Origin: Vibrio methylphosphonaticus
GTDB taxonomy: Bacteria > Pseudomonadota > Gammaproteobacteria > Enterobacterales > Vibrionaceae
Direction: 5' to 3'
Assembly: GCF_023634655.1 (NCBI RefSeq)
Contig: NZ_JAMKMS010000021.1
Span: forward strand, 16,431 to 80,430
Length of the DNA stretch: 64,000 nt
Notes under the pieces: generated by a model
Seen by the model: the letters and a program-made list of their open reading frames with translations, nothing else
What the model was told of the DNA's origin: nothing
The model's database searches: none
Shown here: positions 18,189-27,509 of the stretch, piece after piece
How positions within the stretch are numbered: the first letter of the stretch is position 1
How the letters are laid out: each line of letters opens with the position of its first letter
Program-made: the position numbers and the translations under genes

Positions 18189-19646
18189 ATGATTAAGACG
18201 CGTCAACGACCCTTTTTTTTTCTACTCTTTTTAGTTGCCAGCACTCTTTTTTCTCACTCCGCCTTTGCTTCTGCTATCGCCTCTACTGAGCCACTAAACC
18301 TAACCCAATCAACTGCTGGCTACGCTGCGCTGATTATTTTTGGTTTCGCTTATGCCTTAGTGATGATGGAGGAGTACCTACAACTACGAAAATCCAAACC
18401 GGTATTACTCGCTGCAGGTCTTATATGGATCATCATTGGATTCGTTTATAAAGAATTCGATCAAGTTGACGTCGCCAAAGCCGCTTTAGAGCACAACCTG
18501 CTTGAATACGCAGAGCTGCTATTGTTCTTGCTCGTTGCCATGACTTACATATCCGCAATGGAAGAGAGGAGACTGTTCGATGCCCTTCAATCTTGGATGG
18601 TAGGCAAAGGATTCAATTTTCGAACGTTATTTTGGTTAACCGGCATCCTATCTTTTTTCATCTCCCCTATTGCCGATAACTTAACCACAGCTCTGTTGAT
18701 GTGCGCTGTTGTGCTTAAAGTGGGTGGAAGTAACCTGAAGTTTGTCAACATTGCCTGCATTAACATTGTTATCGCCGCCAATGCTGGCGGAGCGTTTAGT
18801 CCATTTGGCGATATTACGACGTTAATGGTATGGCAGGCAGGACATGTCTCTTTTTCTGAGTTCATGCCACTCTTTCTGCCTTCTGTCGTTAACTACCTTA
18901 TCCCCGCAGTCATTATGTCTCTCTTTGTTCCAAAGACACAACCTGACGCGGTTCACGAACATATTGAGCTCAAGCGCGGTGCATTAAGGATTGTTGGTCT
19001 GTTTGTACTCACCATCGCTACCGCCGTCGCATTTCATGCAGTACTGCACTTCCCACCAGTAATGGGAATGATGATGGGGCTTGCCTATCTACAGTTTTTT
19101 GGATTTTTCCTACGCCGAACTCTGCCCCGCTCTATTGCAAAAAAGAAAGCCATGGCCATTGCCAATAATGATGAAATGGCACTCAAACGCTTAGGTTCAA
19201 TTGTCCCTTTTGATGTATTTCGCCGAGTATCCCATGCCGAATGGGATACGCTGCTATTTTTCTATGGCGTGGTGATGTGTGTGGGGGGATTGAGCTTACT
19301 CGGTTACCTTGGTGTAGTTTCTGAAATCATGTACACCCAATGGGATCCCGTCTGGGCTAACGTCATGGTTGGCATACTGTCTGCCATTGTCGACAACATT
19401 CCGGTTATGTTTGCCGTTCTGACAATGAGCCCAGAGCTTTCAATAGGCAACTGGTTATTAGTCACCTTAACCGCAGGGGTCGGCGGTAGTTTACTCTCTA
19501 TCGGATCGGCCGCTGGGGTTGCTTTAATGGGTGCGGCTCATGGAAAATATACCTTCTTTGGTCATTTAAAATGGGCCCCCGTTATCGCACTTGGTTATGC
19601 GGCAAGTATCTTACTTCATCTTAGTTTGAACGGTCATTTATTCTAA
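18189..19646 (+). CDS. nhaD: Na+/H+ antiporter NhaD
   Basis: The 485-residue protein belongs to the ion-transporter superfamily. It has an N-terminal signal-like segment and about 11-13 membrane helices. NhaD hallmarks are SPIADNLTTALLMCAVVL near 160, NAGGAFSPFGDITTLMVWQAG near 205, and VDNIPVMFAVLTMSP near 400. NhaD proteins expel Na+ or Li+ at alkaline pH and suit a marine habitat. I start at the ATG at 18189 with AAGGA eight bases upstream. The frame reaches a TTG seven codons earlier, which lacks such a site. A strong terminator follows. Confidence 0.9.
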   Translation: MIKTRQRPFFFLLFLVASTLFSHSAFASAIASTEPLNLTQSTAGYAALIIFGFAYALVMMEEYLQLRKSKPVLLAAGLIWIIIGFVYKEFDQVDVAKAALEHNLLEYAELLLFLLVAMTYISAMEERRLFDALQSWMVGKGFNFRTLFWLTGILSFFISPIADNLTTALLMCAVVLKVGGSNLKFVNIACINIVIAANAGGAFSPFGDITTLMVWQAGHVSFSEFMPLFLPSVVNYLIPAVIMSLFVPKTQPDAVHEHIELKRGALRIVGLFVLTIATAVAFHAVLHFPPVMGMMMGLAYLQFFGFFLRRTLPRSIAKKKAMAIANNDEMALKRLGSIVPFDVFRRVSHAEWDTLLFFYGVVMCVGGLSLLGYLGVVSEIMYTQWDPVWANVMVGILSAIVDNIPVMFAVLTMSPELSIGNWLLVTLTAGVGGSLLSIGSAAGVALMGAAHGKYTFFGHLKWAPVIALGYAASILLHLSLNGHLF

Positions 19647-19656
19647 AGAAGTAGAG

Positions 19657-19689
19657 CGAGAGTAACGTAAGTTATTCTCGTTTTTCTTT
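19657..19689 (+). terminator. Terminator after nhaD
   Basis: CGAGAGTAAC and GTTATTCTCG form a ten-base stem with one G-T pair around GTAA, followed by TTTTTCTTT. Confidence 0.85.
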
Positions 19690-19830
19690 AACAAGAACAT
19701 TATAATTTACAGGTTATTTTACAAACGCGAATATAATCACGTTCTGTACACCCTGCCTTAATATAACATTCCCTTATCAATAATATAAACCTACCAAAAT
19801 CGAGTAGGTGTAACTCCCCCTTCGCGATAT

Positions 19831-19864
19831 GAAAGTATTAATAATATCTTTTATTAATACTTTC
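19831..19864 (+). repeat. Perfect 14-bp inverted repeat ahead of the lipoprotein gene
   Basis: GAAAGTATTAATAA is repeated inverted after a six-base TATCTT spacer and then ATTTTT. It lies 38 bases before the lipoprotein start. It could be an AT-rich terminator or a leader hairpin or operator for the next gene. Confidence 0.6.
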
Positions 19865-19901
19865 ATTTTTGGCAAATTACATATCGATATTGGATACAAG
19901 A

Positions 19902-21461
19902 ATGAATATTAAATTTTATATTTCCGCATCAATAGCAGTAAGTGTACTTACCGCCTGTGATGGTGGAGGAAGCAGTGATGGAAGTGCTAATAATAGCCAA
20001 AATTTTCCATCCTTGAATACACAGCCGATCTACCAAGGCAATATGGAACAGGCCAAACTTATTACACCGGAAACATTGGCTGCGACACTCAGCAATACAT
20101 TACTTTTTAACAGTTCACCGTATACCTCAAATGTCACAACCTATGCTTCTCAGAATTCTGTCGCCCCATTAAATCAAGAAGAACAAGGACTGAACTGTTT
20201 CAGTGGCACCGGCACTACTACGACTCACATTGATACTCTCACTCAGACGGGTTATCAAATTCAACGCTATCAGCAATGTGACCTTGATGGCAGTGGTGTA
20301 ACCTTAAATGGGACATTACAGATCAATGTGTATGAATCTGATATACAGCTCATGCAACCGATAACAATGAGCACCTCATACGCGAACTTTAAAATTACCC
20401 AACCTGATGGTAGTTATACTCAAATTGATGGCACGATCAAAGACTCACATTTAGCTTCTTGCCAGCATATTAAAGAAAATAACATCAGTATTAATACGAA
20501 TACCTCTATCGAATCAATATTAGTTGACGTAAAAAGTTCTGCATATTTCTCAAACTCACATAACATCTTCTTTACCAATTATACTAACCACTCAGGGAAA
20601 ATATATTTATCTGATACTGGCTATATAGATATCTCATCGATAAATTTAGAATATTTCCAGCAAGACTCTAATCTACCAAGATCGCTTGGGACGCCATTAG
20701 TTCTTGCTGGGGGAAGTTTACAATTTAAATCTGTCGATAATACTATGCTGCTCACCGCGCAATATCATAAGACTGAACCCAGCGCTGATATGCCAGACCA
20801 ATTTGAAATGACGAGTCATATTGTCCTTAGAAATACCGTCGATGATACCCTCACTTTTGAAAAAACAATTCCATCTTGGATGCTCAGCAACCCAGTTTTG
20901 ATTAATTTTAATGACCAGGATAATGACAAAATGTGGGATGGTTATGAAATACTGTTTGGTCTCAACCCTCTCGTAAATGACAGTGAGGAAGACTTAGATA
21001 ACGACCAGTTTTCAAACCTTAGTGAATTTCTTGGTTTTTCAGACCCAAACAATGTTGACGATACCCCGACCGCCCACATTACACTAACTTGGTGGGACTC
21101 CACACATGACCAGATCCAACTAGAAGGTATCATTTCACCCTATTATACAAACTCTCTTGAACCGTTTTCTGTCACTGTACAGCTCACAACGCCTGCTCAT
21201 TTATGGCGATGGCAGCCGATAGATGGTATTGACTGCACGCTAAACGATTTAGGAAACGACAGTACAATTCAATGCCAAGACCTCTCTGCCGAACCTTTAG
21301 TGTCATACCTTGACCCGATTAACTCTGGACAAACAGTGACATCAATATTGGGGCATCTTACTTGGCAAGGGGATAACTCTGGGTTTAACCAACCTAGTCA
21401 TCTCTCGGTGCAAACTATCGGAAATTCATTTCTGGATTATCATGACACTTTAGTTCAGTAA
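19902..21461 (+). CDS. Large lipoprotein with calcium-binding-type repeats
   Basis: The 519-residue protein from the ATG at 19902 starts MNIKFYISASIAVSVLTAC. This is a lipobox with Cys19, followed by a Gly/Ser/Asn-rich tether. The central part (about 80-320) is beta-rich, polar and unlike any family I know. Near 340-390 it has two Asp-rich segments, NDQDNDKMWDGYE and DLDNDQFSNLSEFLG. These resemble thrombospondin type-3 or dockerin-like calcium loops. The frame opens earlier at a TTG, but that would bury the signal peptide. An anchored surface or periplasmic role is likely. The function is unknown. Confidence 0.7.
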   Translation: MNIKFYISASIAVSVLTACDGGGSSDGSANNSQNFPSLNTQPIYQGNMEQAKLITPETLAATLSNTLLFNSSPYTSNVTTYASQNSVAPLNQEEQGLNCFSGTGTTTTHIDTLTQTGYQIQRYQQCDLDGSGVTLNGTLQINVYESDIQLMQPITMSTSYANFKITQPDGSYTQIDGTIKDSHLASCQHIKENNISINTNTSIESILVDVKSSAYFSNSHNIFFTNYTNHSGKIYLSDTGYIDISSINLEYFQQDSNLPRSLGTPLVLAGGSLQFKSVDNTMLLTAQYHKTEPSADMPDQFEMTSHIVLRNTVDDTLTFEKTIPSWMLSNPVLINFNDQDNDKMWDGYEILFGLNPLVNDSEEDLDNDQFSNLSEFLGFSDPNNVDDTPTAHITLTWWDSTHDQIQLEGIISPYYTNSLEPFSVTVQLTTPAHLWRWQPIDGIDCTLNDLGNDSTIQCQDLSAEPLVSYLDPINSGQTVTSILGHLTWQGDNSGFNQPSHLSVQTIGNSFLDYHDTLVQ

Positions 21462-21471
21462 ACATTATGAT

Positions 21472-21500
21472 TTTGGCCTCGATAACTGTGAGGCCAAATT
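21472..21500. terminator. Bidirectional terminator
   Basis: TTTGGCCTC pairs with GAGGCCAAA around a nine-base loop, between the convergent lipoprotein and Mpo1-like genes. Confidence 0.8.
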
Positions 21501-21934
21501 TACTTTTGGCGAAATACCCAGATAGGCCCTATCAGTAAAAACTGAATATCATCAAAAAATGAAGGTTTCTTTCCTTCAATATGGTGTCCAACAAATTGTA
21601 ACAACCAAAGTACAACAAAAAGCACAACAGATGAGGTGAGAATCGGAACGCCGAATAGGGTCAAAAAGGATATCGTGGCTAAGCATGCTAAAGTAAATAA
21701 CAACATCTGAAGCAGCACGGATTTAGATAGTCGAGCATAAAATCCCATCACCGGTAACATCACTAACCATACCCAATTAATATTCATTTCCCCTAGGCTC
21801 AATGGAGGTAGTGACCAAATGAGCCCAACGATCGATAGATAGATTCCAGGTACCGCCACCTTATGAATTTTCCGATTCGTGTTATTTTGATGACTTTCCC
21901 CATAAGCATCCAACCATTCTTGTAACGATTTCAT
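21500..21934 (-). CDS. Mpo1-like (DUF962) membrane protein
   Basis: The 144-residue protein has three to four hydrophobic segments. It carries the DUF962 signatures: ESHQNNTNRKIHKVAVPG near the start and QFVGHHIEGKKPSFFDDIQF near the end. In yeast Mpo1 this family acts as an Fe-dependent dioxygenase of 2-hydroxy fatty acids. The His residues of both motifs are present here (ESHQN, KIHKV, VGHHIEG). The bacterial role is not established. It is a single gene. Confidence 0.78.
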   Translation of the reverse strand: MKSLQEWLDAYGESHQNNTNRKIHKVAVPGIYLSIVGLIWSLPPLSLGEMNINWVWLVMLPVMGFYARLSKSVLLQMLLFTLACLATISFLTLFGVPILTSSVVLFVVLWLLQFVGHHIEGKKPSFFDDIQFLLIGPIWVFRQK

Positions 21935-22122
21935 TCTCTTCCTCGTTCACTCTCTTTTGTGGAATTATTACTCTAGAACAGAAAGCCAAGCATTGCCTGC
22001 TGATCATTACCTATTTGGCGCAAAACGGGAAAAGCGTCGATTTGCGAATACATGGTCAAGAAAAATCGATCAAATAGGTTTACAGTGTAAACTCTAACCG
22101 CTTACTTTCATCTGGGATTTTC

Positions 22123-23004
22123 ATGTTACTAACCTTTGAAAGGCTTCAATATCTTGTCACCATCACTGAGCTAGGATCCTTTTCTGCTGCGGCACGACAG
22201 TTAGGTGTGAGTGCCTCAGCCGTCAATCAGGCAGTGCAATCCTTGGAATTGGATTTAGGTGTCGTGTTGTTTGAACGAGTAGCCGGAAAAAGTCCTTCAC
22301 TAAGTGATGAAGGAAGAGCACTGTACTTTCAAGCGCTTGATATAATGCCTCGCCATACTGCCATTGAACAAAAAGCACGCTCGCTACAACGAGGAGAAGA
22401 AACTCAACTTACTATCGCGACCCACAGCATGACGTTATATCCCCGTTTCGTCGATATCATCGCTCAGATGCTGCAACGGTTTCCTGATGTTGACTTGAAT
22501 CTTATTGATGCTGAAACCCAAGGTTTGGCGCTAAACTCAGAAAGCTTCGGCGCGGATATTATGATCGCCCCGGCACAACTTCATCCCATACGAGGAACAG
22601 ACCACGCGGTCATCGACTCGATCCAATGGTGCTTTATCGTGTCCCCTACGCACCCACTCGCGGCACTCAAGGGGGAAATTACACAACAAGATTTGGAACA
22701 CTACCCTCAGCTTCTCACTGACGAAGGTCAAATTGCCACGACGGAACTGGTCGAGTCTTTACGATTCAGTCCCAAACTCATTCGCTATCAAAGCAGCTAT
22801 CAATTGCATGACTTACTCACTCTCGGTGTTGGCTTCAGTTTATATCCAGAACAGTTAGCCAAGCCTTACCTAGACCTTGGTCTAGTTAAAAAACTTGATG
22901 TAGGTCGTTATGATAATGCGATGGTTTGGCCGGTGGAGATGACTTGGCGAAGTGGCTTAGGCCAAGCGGGAAGCTGGTTCATTGAAGCAATACTGGAACG
23001 ATAG
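22123..23004 (+). CDS. LysR-family transcriptional regulator
   Basis: The 293-residue protein has an N-terminal HTH (about 3-60: LTFERLQYLVTITELGSFSAAARQLG, SASAVNQAVQSLE, LFERVAG). A LysR substrate-binding domain follows. An isochorismatase-like gene starts eight bases later on the same strand. The regulator and the enzyme therefore form one transcription unit, and the enzyme's substrate or product may be the co-inducer. Confidence 0.87.
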   Translation: MLLTFERLQYLVTITELGSFSAAARQLGVSASAVNQAVQSLELDLGVVLFERVAGKSPSLSDEGRALYFQALDIMPRHTAIEQKARSLQRGEETQLTIATHSMTLYPRFVDIIAQMLQRFPDVDLNLIDAETQGLALNSESFGADIMIAPAQLHPIRGTDHAVIDSIQWCFIVSPTHPLAALKGEITQQDLEHYPQLLTDEGQIATTELVESLRFSPKLIRYQSSYQLHDLLTLGVGFSLYPEQLAKPYLDLGLVKKLDVGRYDNAMVWPVEMTWRSGLGQAGSWFIEAILER

Positions 23005-23012
23005 AATATAGA

Positions 23013-23561
23013 ATGGAGGCAACTTTGTTAGAGAAAAACGATACCCAATTAATGATTGTCGATGTGCAAGGCAAGCTTGCTCAAATCATGCATGACAGGG
23101 ATGCATTGTTTGGTCACTTACATACCATGACTAAAGCTGCTCTGCTTATGGACTTACCCATTGTGTGGGTAGAACAAATCCCTGAAAAATTAGGCAAAAC
23201 AATCAACGAGATAAGCGATGAACTGCCAGATAGAAAAGCCATCGCAAAAACCAGCTTTAGTGCCTGGAAAGAGGCCGCCGTTCGCCGTGCTGTCGACCCG
23301 GATAAAAAACATATACTACTGGTCGGTATTGAGGCACATATTTGTGTTTACCAAACCGCAATAGACTTACTCTCTCAAGGTTTTCACGTTCATTTGGTCA
23401 CCGATGCTATCTCTTCACGCACACCAGAAAATAAGGCATTGGCGATTCAACGCTTAACACACGCCGGCGCTACGTTAACCTCGACTGAAATGGCTCTTTT
23501 TGAACTGCAAAAGACAGCGGAAGGCGACCAATTCAGGGCATTACTCAAGATCATTAAGTAA
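23013..23561 (+). CDS. Isochorismatase-family (cysteine) hydrolase
   Basis: The 182-residue protein has the isochorismatase fold: early Asp in LMIVDVQGKLA (about 18), a middle Lys in AIAKTSFSAW (about 78), and the nucleophile Cys in LVGIEAHICVYQTA (about 111). This resembles the YcaC/nicotinamidase-like subgroup. Such enzymes cleave amides or enol ethers. The substrate is unknown. Its last 21 bases overlap the end of the convergent MocR gene. Confidence 0.85.
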   Translation: MEATLLEKNDTQLMIVDVQGKLAQIMHDRDALFGHLHTMTKAALLMDLPIVWVEQIPEKLGKTINEISDELPDRKAIAKTSFSAWKEAAVRRAVDPDKKHILLVGIEAHICVYQTAIDLLSQGFHVHLVTDAISSRTPENKALAIQRLTHAGATLTSTEMALFELQKTAEGDQFRALLKIIK

Positions 23562-25001
23562 CTGATAATAAAGAATCGATAGCTGGTTAATACTTGGAGC
23601 AATGTCATCAATAGCGGCATTGCCAAACCCAAGCACGATCGCACCATTACGCCCCTCGCATTGCGGTATGTCTTTATCCTGTTCAGGCCGGTAAAAACGC
23701 ATTGGTCGCACTACTACACCCCGTTGCTCCGCTTGATTGGCAAACAACACCTCATCCACCTTTGAACGCCACTCTACGGTAATGTGTAAGCCAGCACCTT
23801 GGGATACCACTACCCAATCGCCAGAAAATCGTTGCTTAATTTTTGTTTTTATTACCTGAAATTTCGCTTCATAGATACGACGCATCTTACGAATGTGCCT
23901 AACCAATCCTCCTTCGGATATAAAATCAGCGAGAGCAGCTTGAGTCTGCGACGGCGTATCACCAGACAAGGCATCTTTAACCTCTAAGCACCTTGCTACT
24001 AAATGCTTTGGGACCACCATGTAGCCCAATCGAAGTGCGTTAAACATCACCTTACTCGTCGATCCGATATAGATTACTTGATCGGCGGAACTTGCATGCG
24101 CCGCCAAACCTTGCATACTTCGAAAAGGCCGACTGTCAAACTGAAACTCACTGTCGTAATCGTCCTCTATGATCCATCGCTTACCACGTTTCGCCCACTC
24201 TATAAGCTGCAACCTTTGATCCGTATTGAGCGAGCACCCCATCGGATATTGGTTGCTAGGCGTTAAATAAACCCCTGATGCTGAGCTAGACAGCACAGCA
24301 TCCACATCAAGACCAGATACCGACGACACGGTTACATAGTCATAGTTGATGTTAAAGAGATCCAGCACTTTAACCACTTGTTTATAACCAGGGGATTCAA
24401 CCAAAAACGGCCTTGTCGTACTCGCTGATTGTGTCACCAATAACGCGATGGCAATGGATTGTTGAGCACCTGATGTGACGATGACTTGGTCGGCACAACA
24501 CTCAACCGAACGACTACTGGTTAAGTAAGCCGCCAGTGCTTCTCTTAACGCGATCAAGCCTTGTAAATCTTGGGTTCCTAAAAGCGAAGAACGCCCAACA
24601 TGACGCTGCAAGTATCGGTTCCATTGTTTGGTTGGGAACTGTGAAAAATCAGCGACACCGGGTGCAAACAAACCGTTATTTGGTGAATTATTAGTGCCTT
24701 GACTCGCTGGTGATTTCGACCCGATTGTGGTTAGAAACTTATCAGGAGGCGTCACCGCAACAAAAAAACCAGATTTGGCTTTAGAAACCAAGTAGCCTTC
24801 TGCCAATAGTTGATCATAAGTATGTATGACGGTATTTCGACTCACATTTAATTCCAAAGCCAACGCGCGTGTTGAAGGTAGCCTTGCTCCCGCTAGCCAT
24901 GAACCACAAAGAATTCTCTCTCTAATCTGCTCAAATAACGCTTGTTGAAGTGTCTTCCCTTCATTCACTAAAACGAGGTTTGCCGTATCAATGTCAGCCA
25001 T
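23541..25001 (-). CDS. MocR/PdxR-type GntR regulator with aminotransferase-like domain
   Basis: The 486-residue protein has an N-terminal GntR winged HTH (about 15-80: LFEQIRERILCGSWLAGARLPSTRALA, NVSRNTVIHTYDQL). A fold-type I aminotransferase domain follows (about 110-486), with the PLP-lysine motif IGSTSKVMFNALRLGY and the Asp motif IIEDDYDSEF. MocR regulators sense PLP or amino-acid aldimines. The frame extends to a TTG at 25025. I choose the ATG at 25001, which has GGAT upstream and leaves the shared palindrome outside the gene. The divergent neighbour is a flavin-nucleotide-binding protein, its probable target. Confidence 0.88.
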   Translation of the reverse strand: MADIDTANLVLVNEGKTLQQALFEQIRERILCGSWLAGARLPSTRALALELNVSRNTVIHTYDQLLAEGYLVSKAKSGFFVAVTPPDKFLTTIGSKSPASQGTNNSPNNGLFAPGVADFSQFPTKQWNRYLQRHVGRSSLLGTQDLQGLIALREALAAYLTSSRSVECCADQVIVTSGAQQSIAIALLVTQSASTTRPFLVESPGYKQVVKVLDLFNINYDYVTVSSVSGLDVDAVLSSSASGVYLTPSNQYPMGCSLNTDQRLQLIEWAKRGKRWIIEDDYDSEFQFDSRPFRSMQGLAAHASSADQVIYIGSTSKVMFNALRLGYMVVPKHLVARCLEVKDALSGDTPSQTQAALADFISEGGLVRHIRKMRRIYEAKFQVIKTKIKQRFSGDWVVVSQGAGLHITVEWRSKVDEVLFANQAEQRGVVVRPMRFYRPEQDKDIPQCEGRNGAIVLGFGNAAIDDIAPSINQLSILYYQLLNDLE

Positions 25002-25026
25002 TTTGGATCCACATTTATCTACCAAT

Positions 25027-25046
25027 TGGCACTCTTAATGGTGCCA
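25027..25046. promoter_or_regulatory. Candidate MocR operator
   Basis: TGGCAC-N8-GTGCCA is a perfect inverted repeat in the 93-base gap between mocR and the divergent FMN-binding gene, as expected for a site controlling both. Confidence 0.6.
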
Positions 25047-25094
25047 GATATTTACTACTTTAACGGTATCACATTGAATAGGGAGCGAAACAGC

Positions 25095-25763
25095 ATGTTG
25101 TCACAAACTAAACGTACCGAAATAAAAAAGGGCAGCCACAAAGCCGTAATTGAGCAACAAGCACTGCACGATATCATTGATGAGTCCTTGATTGCCCATG
25201 TTGCTATCACAAATGAGCAGGGGCCTGTTGTGATTCCTATGTTGGCATGGCGATTAGACAATCATGTGTACATTCATGGTGCAAAAAATAGTCGACTATT
25301 GCGTTCATTAAAATCCGGGCAAGCAACCTGTTTAACCTTTACGCTTTTTGATGGTTGGGTATTAGCCCGCTCCGCTTTTCATCACAGCGCTCACTATCGC
25401 AGCGCTATGGTTTTTGGTCGTTTCACGGCCATTGATGACATCAATGAAAAAGATAGAATCTTAAATCACTTTATCGAACATATTGCCCCTGGCAGAACCC
25501 AAGAGGTAAGGTTGAGTAATAAAAAAGAGTTGGCTGCCACGGATTTACTCGCCATTGAATTGAGTGAAGCCTCAGTGAAAATTGGGCGTCACGGGGTAAA
25601 TGATGATGACGCGGATATGAGTATTAAAGCATGGGCAGGTATTTTGCCCTACCGAACCATCGTTGGCCCGCTTGAAGCGTGTGTAGGACTAGATCCTGAG
25701 ATAGAAGAACCCGATTATCATCACGCCTACCCTAACCGTTGGTATGACGAATCCAATCAATGA
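25095..25763 (+). CDS. FMN-binding split-barrel (pyridoxamine 5'-phosphate oxidase-like) protein
   Basis: The 222-residue protein is of the flavin-nucleotide-binding, PNPOx-like type. It has GSHKAVIEQQALHDIID at the start, VVIPMLAWRLDNHVYIHGAKNSRLLRSL (barrel strands with the FMN-contact region), FDGWVLARSAFHHSAHYRSAMVFG, and IGRHGVNDDDAD. The ATG at 25095 has GGGAG nine bases upstream. The open frame reaches further back, but into the operator. Divergence from a PLP-sensing MocR regulator fits a role with vitamin B6 or another cofactor, or with detoxification. The actual reaction is unknown. Confidence 0.8.
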   Translation: MLSQTKRTEIKKGSHKAVIEQQALHDIIDESLIAHVAITNEQGPVVIPMLAWRLDNHVYIHGAKNSRLLRSLKSGQATCLTFTLFDGWVLARSAFHHSAHYRSAMVFGRFTAIDDINEKDRILNHFIEHIAPGRTQEVRLSNKKELAATDLLAIELSEASVKIGRHGVNDDDADMSIKAWAGILPYRTIVGPLEACVGLDPEIEEPDYHHAYPNRWYDESNQ

Positions 25764-25934
25764 ACATACCTATGTCTTGCTGCAGGTTGACTGGCCAGTA
25801 AACACCTGCATCTCGTACTCTTGAAATAAACCCGTCTTTTCATGTGAGTTGGTCAATCCCTACCAACTCCATCGTTAACCTTCGATTCAGTGCTAAGTTT
25901 GTCTACTTGCCACTCTAATGTGGCACTCATGACA

Positions 25935-26102
25935 TTAATCACCGATGACACGGAAAAAAGCAATGACCGTCGCGCAGGCTAAAATCAGCAAAAAGACTAT
26001 CAATTCAAACCACCACTCTTTGTCATCCCAGCCCAGCATTTCTATATCTGCATCGTCAATTTCAAACATAAGATCTTCGTAACCGTCATCCAACTTACAC
26101 AT
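25935..26102 (-). CDS. Small single-span membrane protein, 55 residues
   Basis: I do not recognise a family. The ORF starts at an ATG (26100-26102) preceded by GAGGAG six bases upstream, an excellent ribosome binding site. The first 30 residues are strongly acidic (DDGYEDLMFEIDDADIEML) and contain three tryptophans near the membrane border (GWDDKEWWFE). One hydrophobic helix follows (about 34-50, LIVFLLILACATVIAFF), then a short RVIGD tail. The distribution suggests an inner-membrane peptide, possibly a regulator of a membrane complex. It stands alone between convergent or unrelated genes. Confidence 0.62.
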   Translation of the reverse strand: MCKLDDGYEDLMFEIDDADIEMLGWDDKEWWFELIVFLLILACATVIAFFRVIGD

Positions 26103-26398
26103 ATGCGTCTCCTCGCGTTATGGTTCATTGAATGCTAACTCAGCCTTTTCGTTCAGAATATCAAGCATTTTTAAAGTAGCGTTCAGATTAACTAAACAAC
26201 TATTCTATTTGGCGAACTTTTATCAGACTAAGCCCAACAAGATGTCGTCTATTTGTCGTTGAAGTTGCGTAAATATGCGGTCTACCGCCAATTGTTACAC
26301 TTAGTTGCAAGCAAATTCGACAACTATTGATATAACACATGAGATAATCTCTAAGAGGCGCGTTACCGTTTTCTTATCATCATTTACAAGGGGTTGGT
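26103..26398. other. Divergent intergenic region
   Basis: Between the small membrane-protein gene and the acyltransferase gene I see no further gene. The right end holds AAGGGG, the ribosome binding site of the acyltransferase. Confidence 0.4.
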
Positions 26399-27457
26399 GT
26401 GTCGAATAATAAGATCGTGAGTAGCTTTGAACTGGCCAGAATTGTTGCGCTAATCGCGATTATCTCTATACATTGTCAGCTATTTTTAACCCACGGGTTC
26501 GTTAGTGATGAGCCATGGTTCAATTATGTCACTAACCAAGCGGCTCGCTTCGCTGTTCCTCTATTTTTTATCATTGCTGGCTATCTGATACAGCCAAAAC
26601 TCAATGATAATCCCTATAGTACAGCGCGAAGTTACAGTTATCCTATTATGATAATTTGGGTAGTGTGGAGTGTGGTCTACTTGCTCACTCCCTTTAACCT
26701 CGCGGTTGTCAGTGAGCTTGGTTACCTTGCCGAACGTCAGCAATACTGGAACTACCTACTGCTAAATCCACTAAACTCACTGTTCGAAGGTGGGCTAGTG
26801 CACTTGTGGTTTTTACCTTCATTATGTTTGGCTGTTTTGATGATCGCATGGTTTGTTGACAACCACTGCCGAACCTTGCTTATCCCGTTTGCTGCCATCA
26901 TTTATACCTACGGCCTTATTGCAGGTAGCTATCAGGTAATCACTCACGACGAAACTGCTATTTTTACTCGAAATGGTCCTTTTATTAGCTTCCTAATGGT
27001 TTCCATTGGGTTTGAAATTCGCCGTCGGCGCTGGACGTTATCGGCCTCGAAAGCGATATTGTTGGCAGCTTTAGGAATCGCTCTACACTATTCTGAAGCC
27101 TTGTATTTGCATCAATTAGGGCATGAATTTAATAGTAACGACTTTTTGATTGGGACGGTATTTTGGGCAACAGGAATCTTTTTATGGCTACAAAGTAAGC
27201 CACAACTCGGCAATTACCCTATCGTCCATAAGTTAGCAAAACTGGTGCTTCCTATGTATGTCGTGCATTTGCTTATTATCATTGGCTTAAATAACCTGGC
27301 GGGGATACTAGGCGTAGAATTTTTCTCTCGAGATGCATTGGTGTTCATTGGTACGCTTATTCTCACTCCAGCTATCGCTATTTTGCTAGAAAAGACGCCT
27401 TTGTCGACAGCATCGTTTAGAAAGCTTAAACCGCCTTCCTCTCAGCAGCTTGAATAG
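26399..27457 (+). CDS. Acyltransferase-3 family membrane protein
   Basis: The 352-residue protein has about ten hydrophobic segments. It has the acyltransferase-3 beginning: FELARIVALIAIISIHCQLF (the conserved His lies in SIHCQ), then RFAVPLFFIIAGYLI. Such enzymes move acetyl or other acyl groups onto surface sugars, as in WecH- or OatA-type proteins. The start is a GTG with AAGGGG upstream. No polysaccharide genes are adjacent, so its acceptor is unknown. A 13-base perfect hairpin closes the gene. Confidence 0.82.
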   Translation: MSNNKIVSSFELARIVALIAIISIHCQLFLTHGFVSDEPWFNYVTNQAARFAVPLFFIIAGYLIQPKLNDNPYSTARSYSYPIMIIWVVWSVVYLLTPFNLAVVSELGYLAERQQYWNYLLLNPLNSLFEGGLVHLWFLPSLCLAVLMIAWFVDNHCRTLLIPFAAIIYTYGLIAGSYQVITHDETAIFTRNGPFISFLMVSIGFEIRRRRWTLSASKAILLAALGIALHYSEALYLHQLGHEFNSNDFLIGTVFWATGIFLWLQSKPQLGNYPIVHKLAKLVLPMYVVHLLIIIGLNNLAGILGVEFFSRDALVFIGTLILTPAIAILLEKTPLSTASFRKLKPPSSQQLE

Positions 27458-27475
27458 ACCCTCAATAACTGTTAG

Positions 27476-27509
27476 AAAGTGACCAAACTTCCTGTTTGGT
27501 CACTTTATT
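27476..27509 (+). terminator. Terminator after the acyltransferase gene
   Basis: AAAGTGACCAAAC pairs perfectly with GTTTGGTCACTTT around TTCCT. The next start codon (27510) lies almost immediately after it, so the hairpin could also affect translation of the nitroreductase. Confidence 0.7.
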
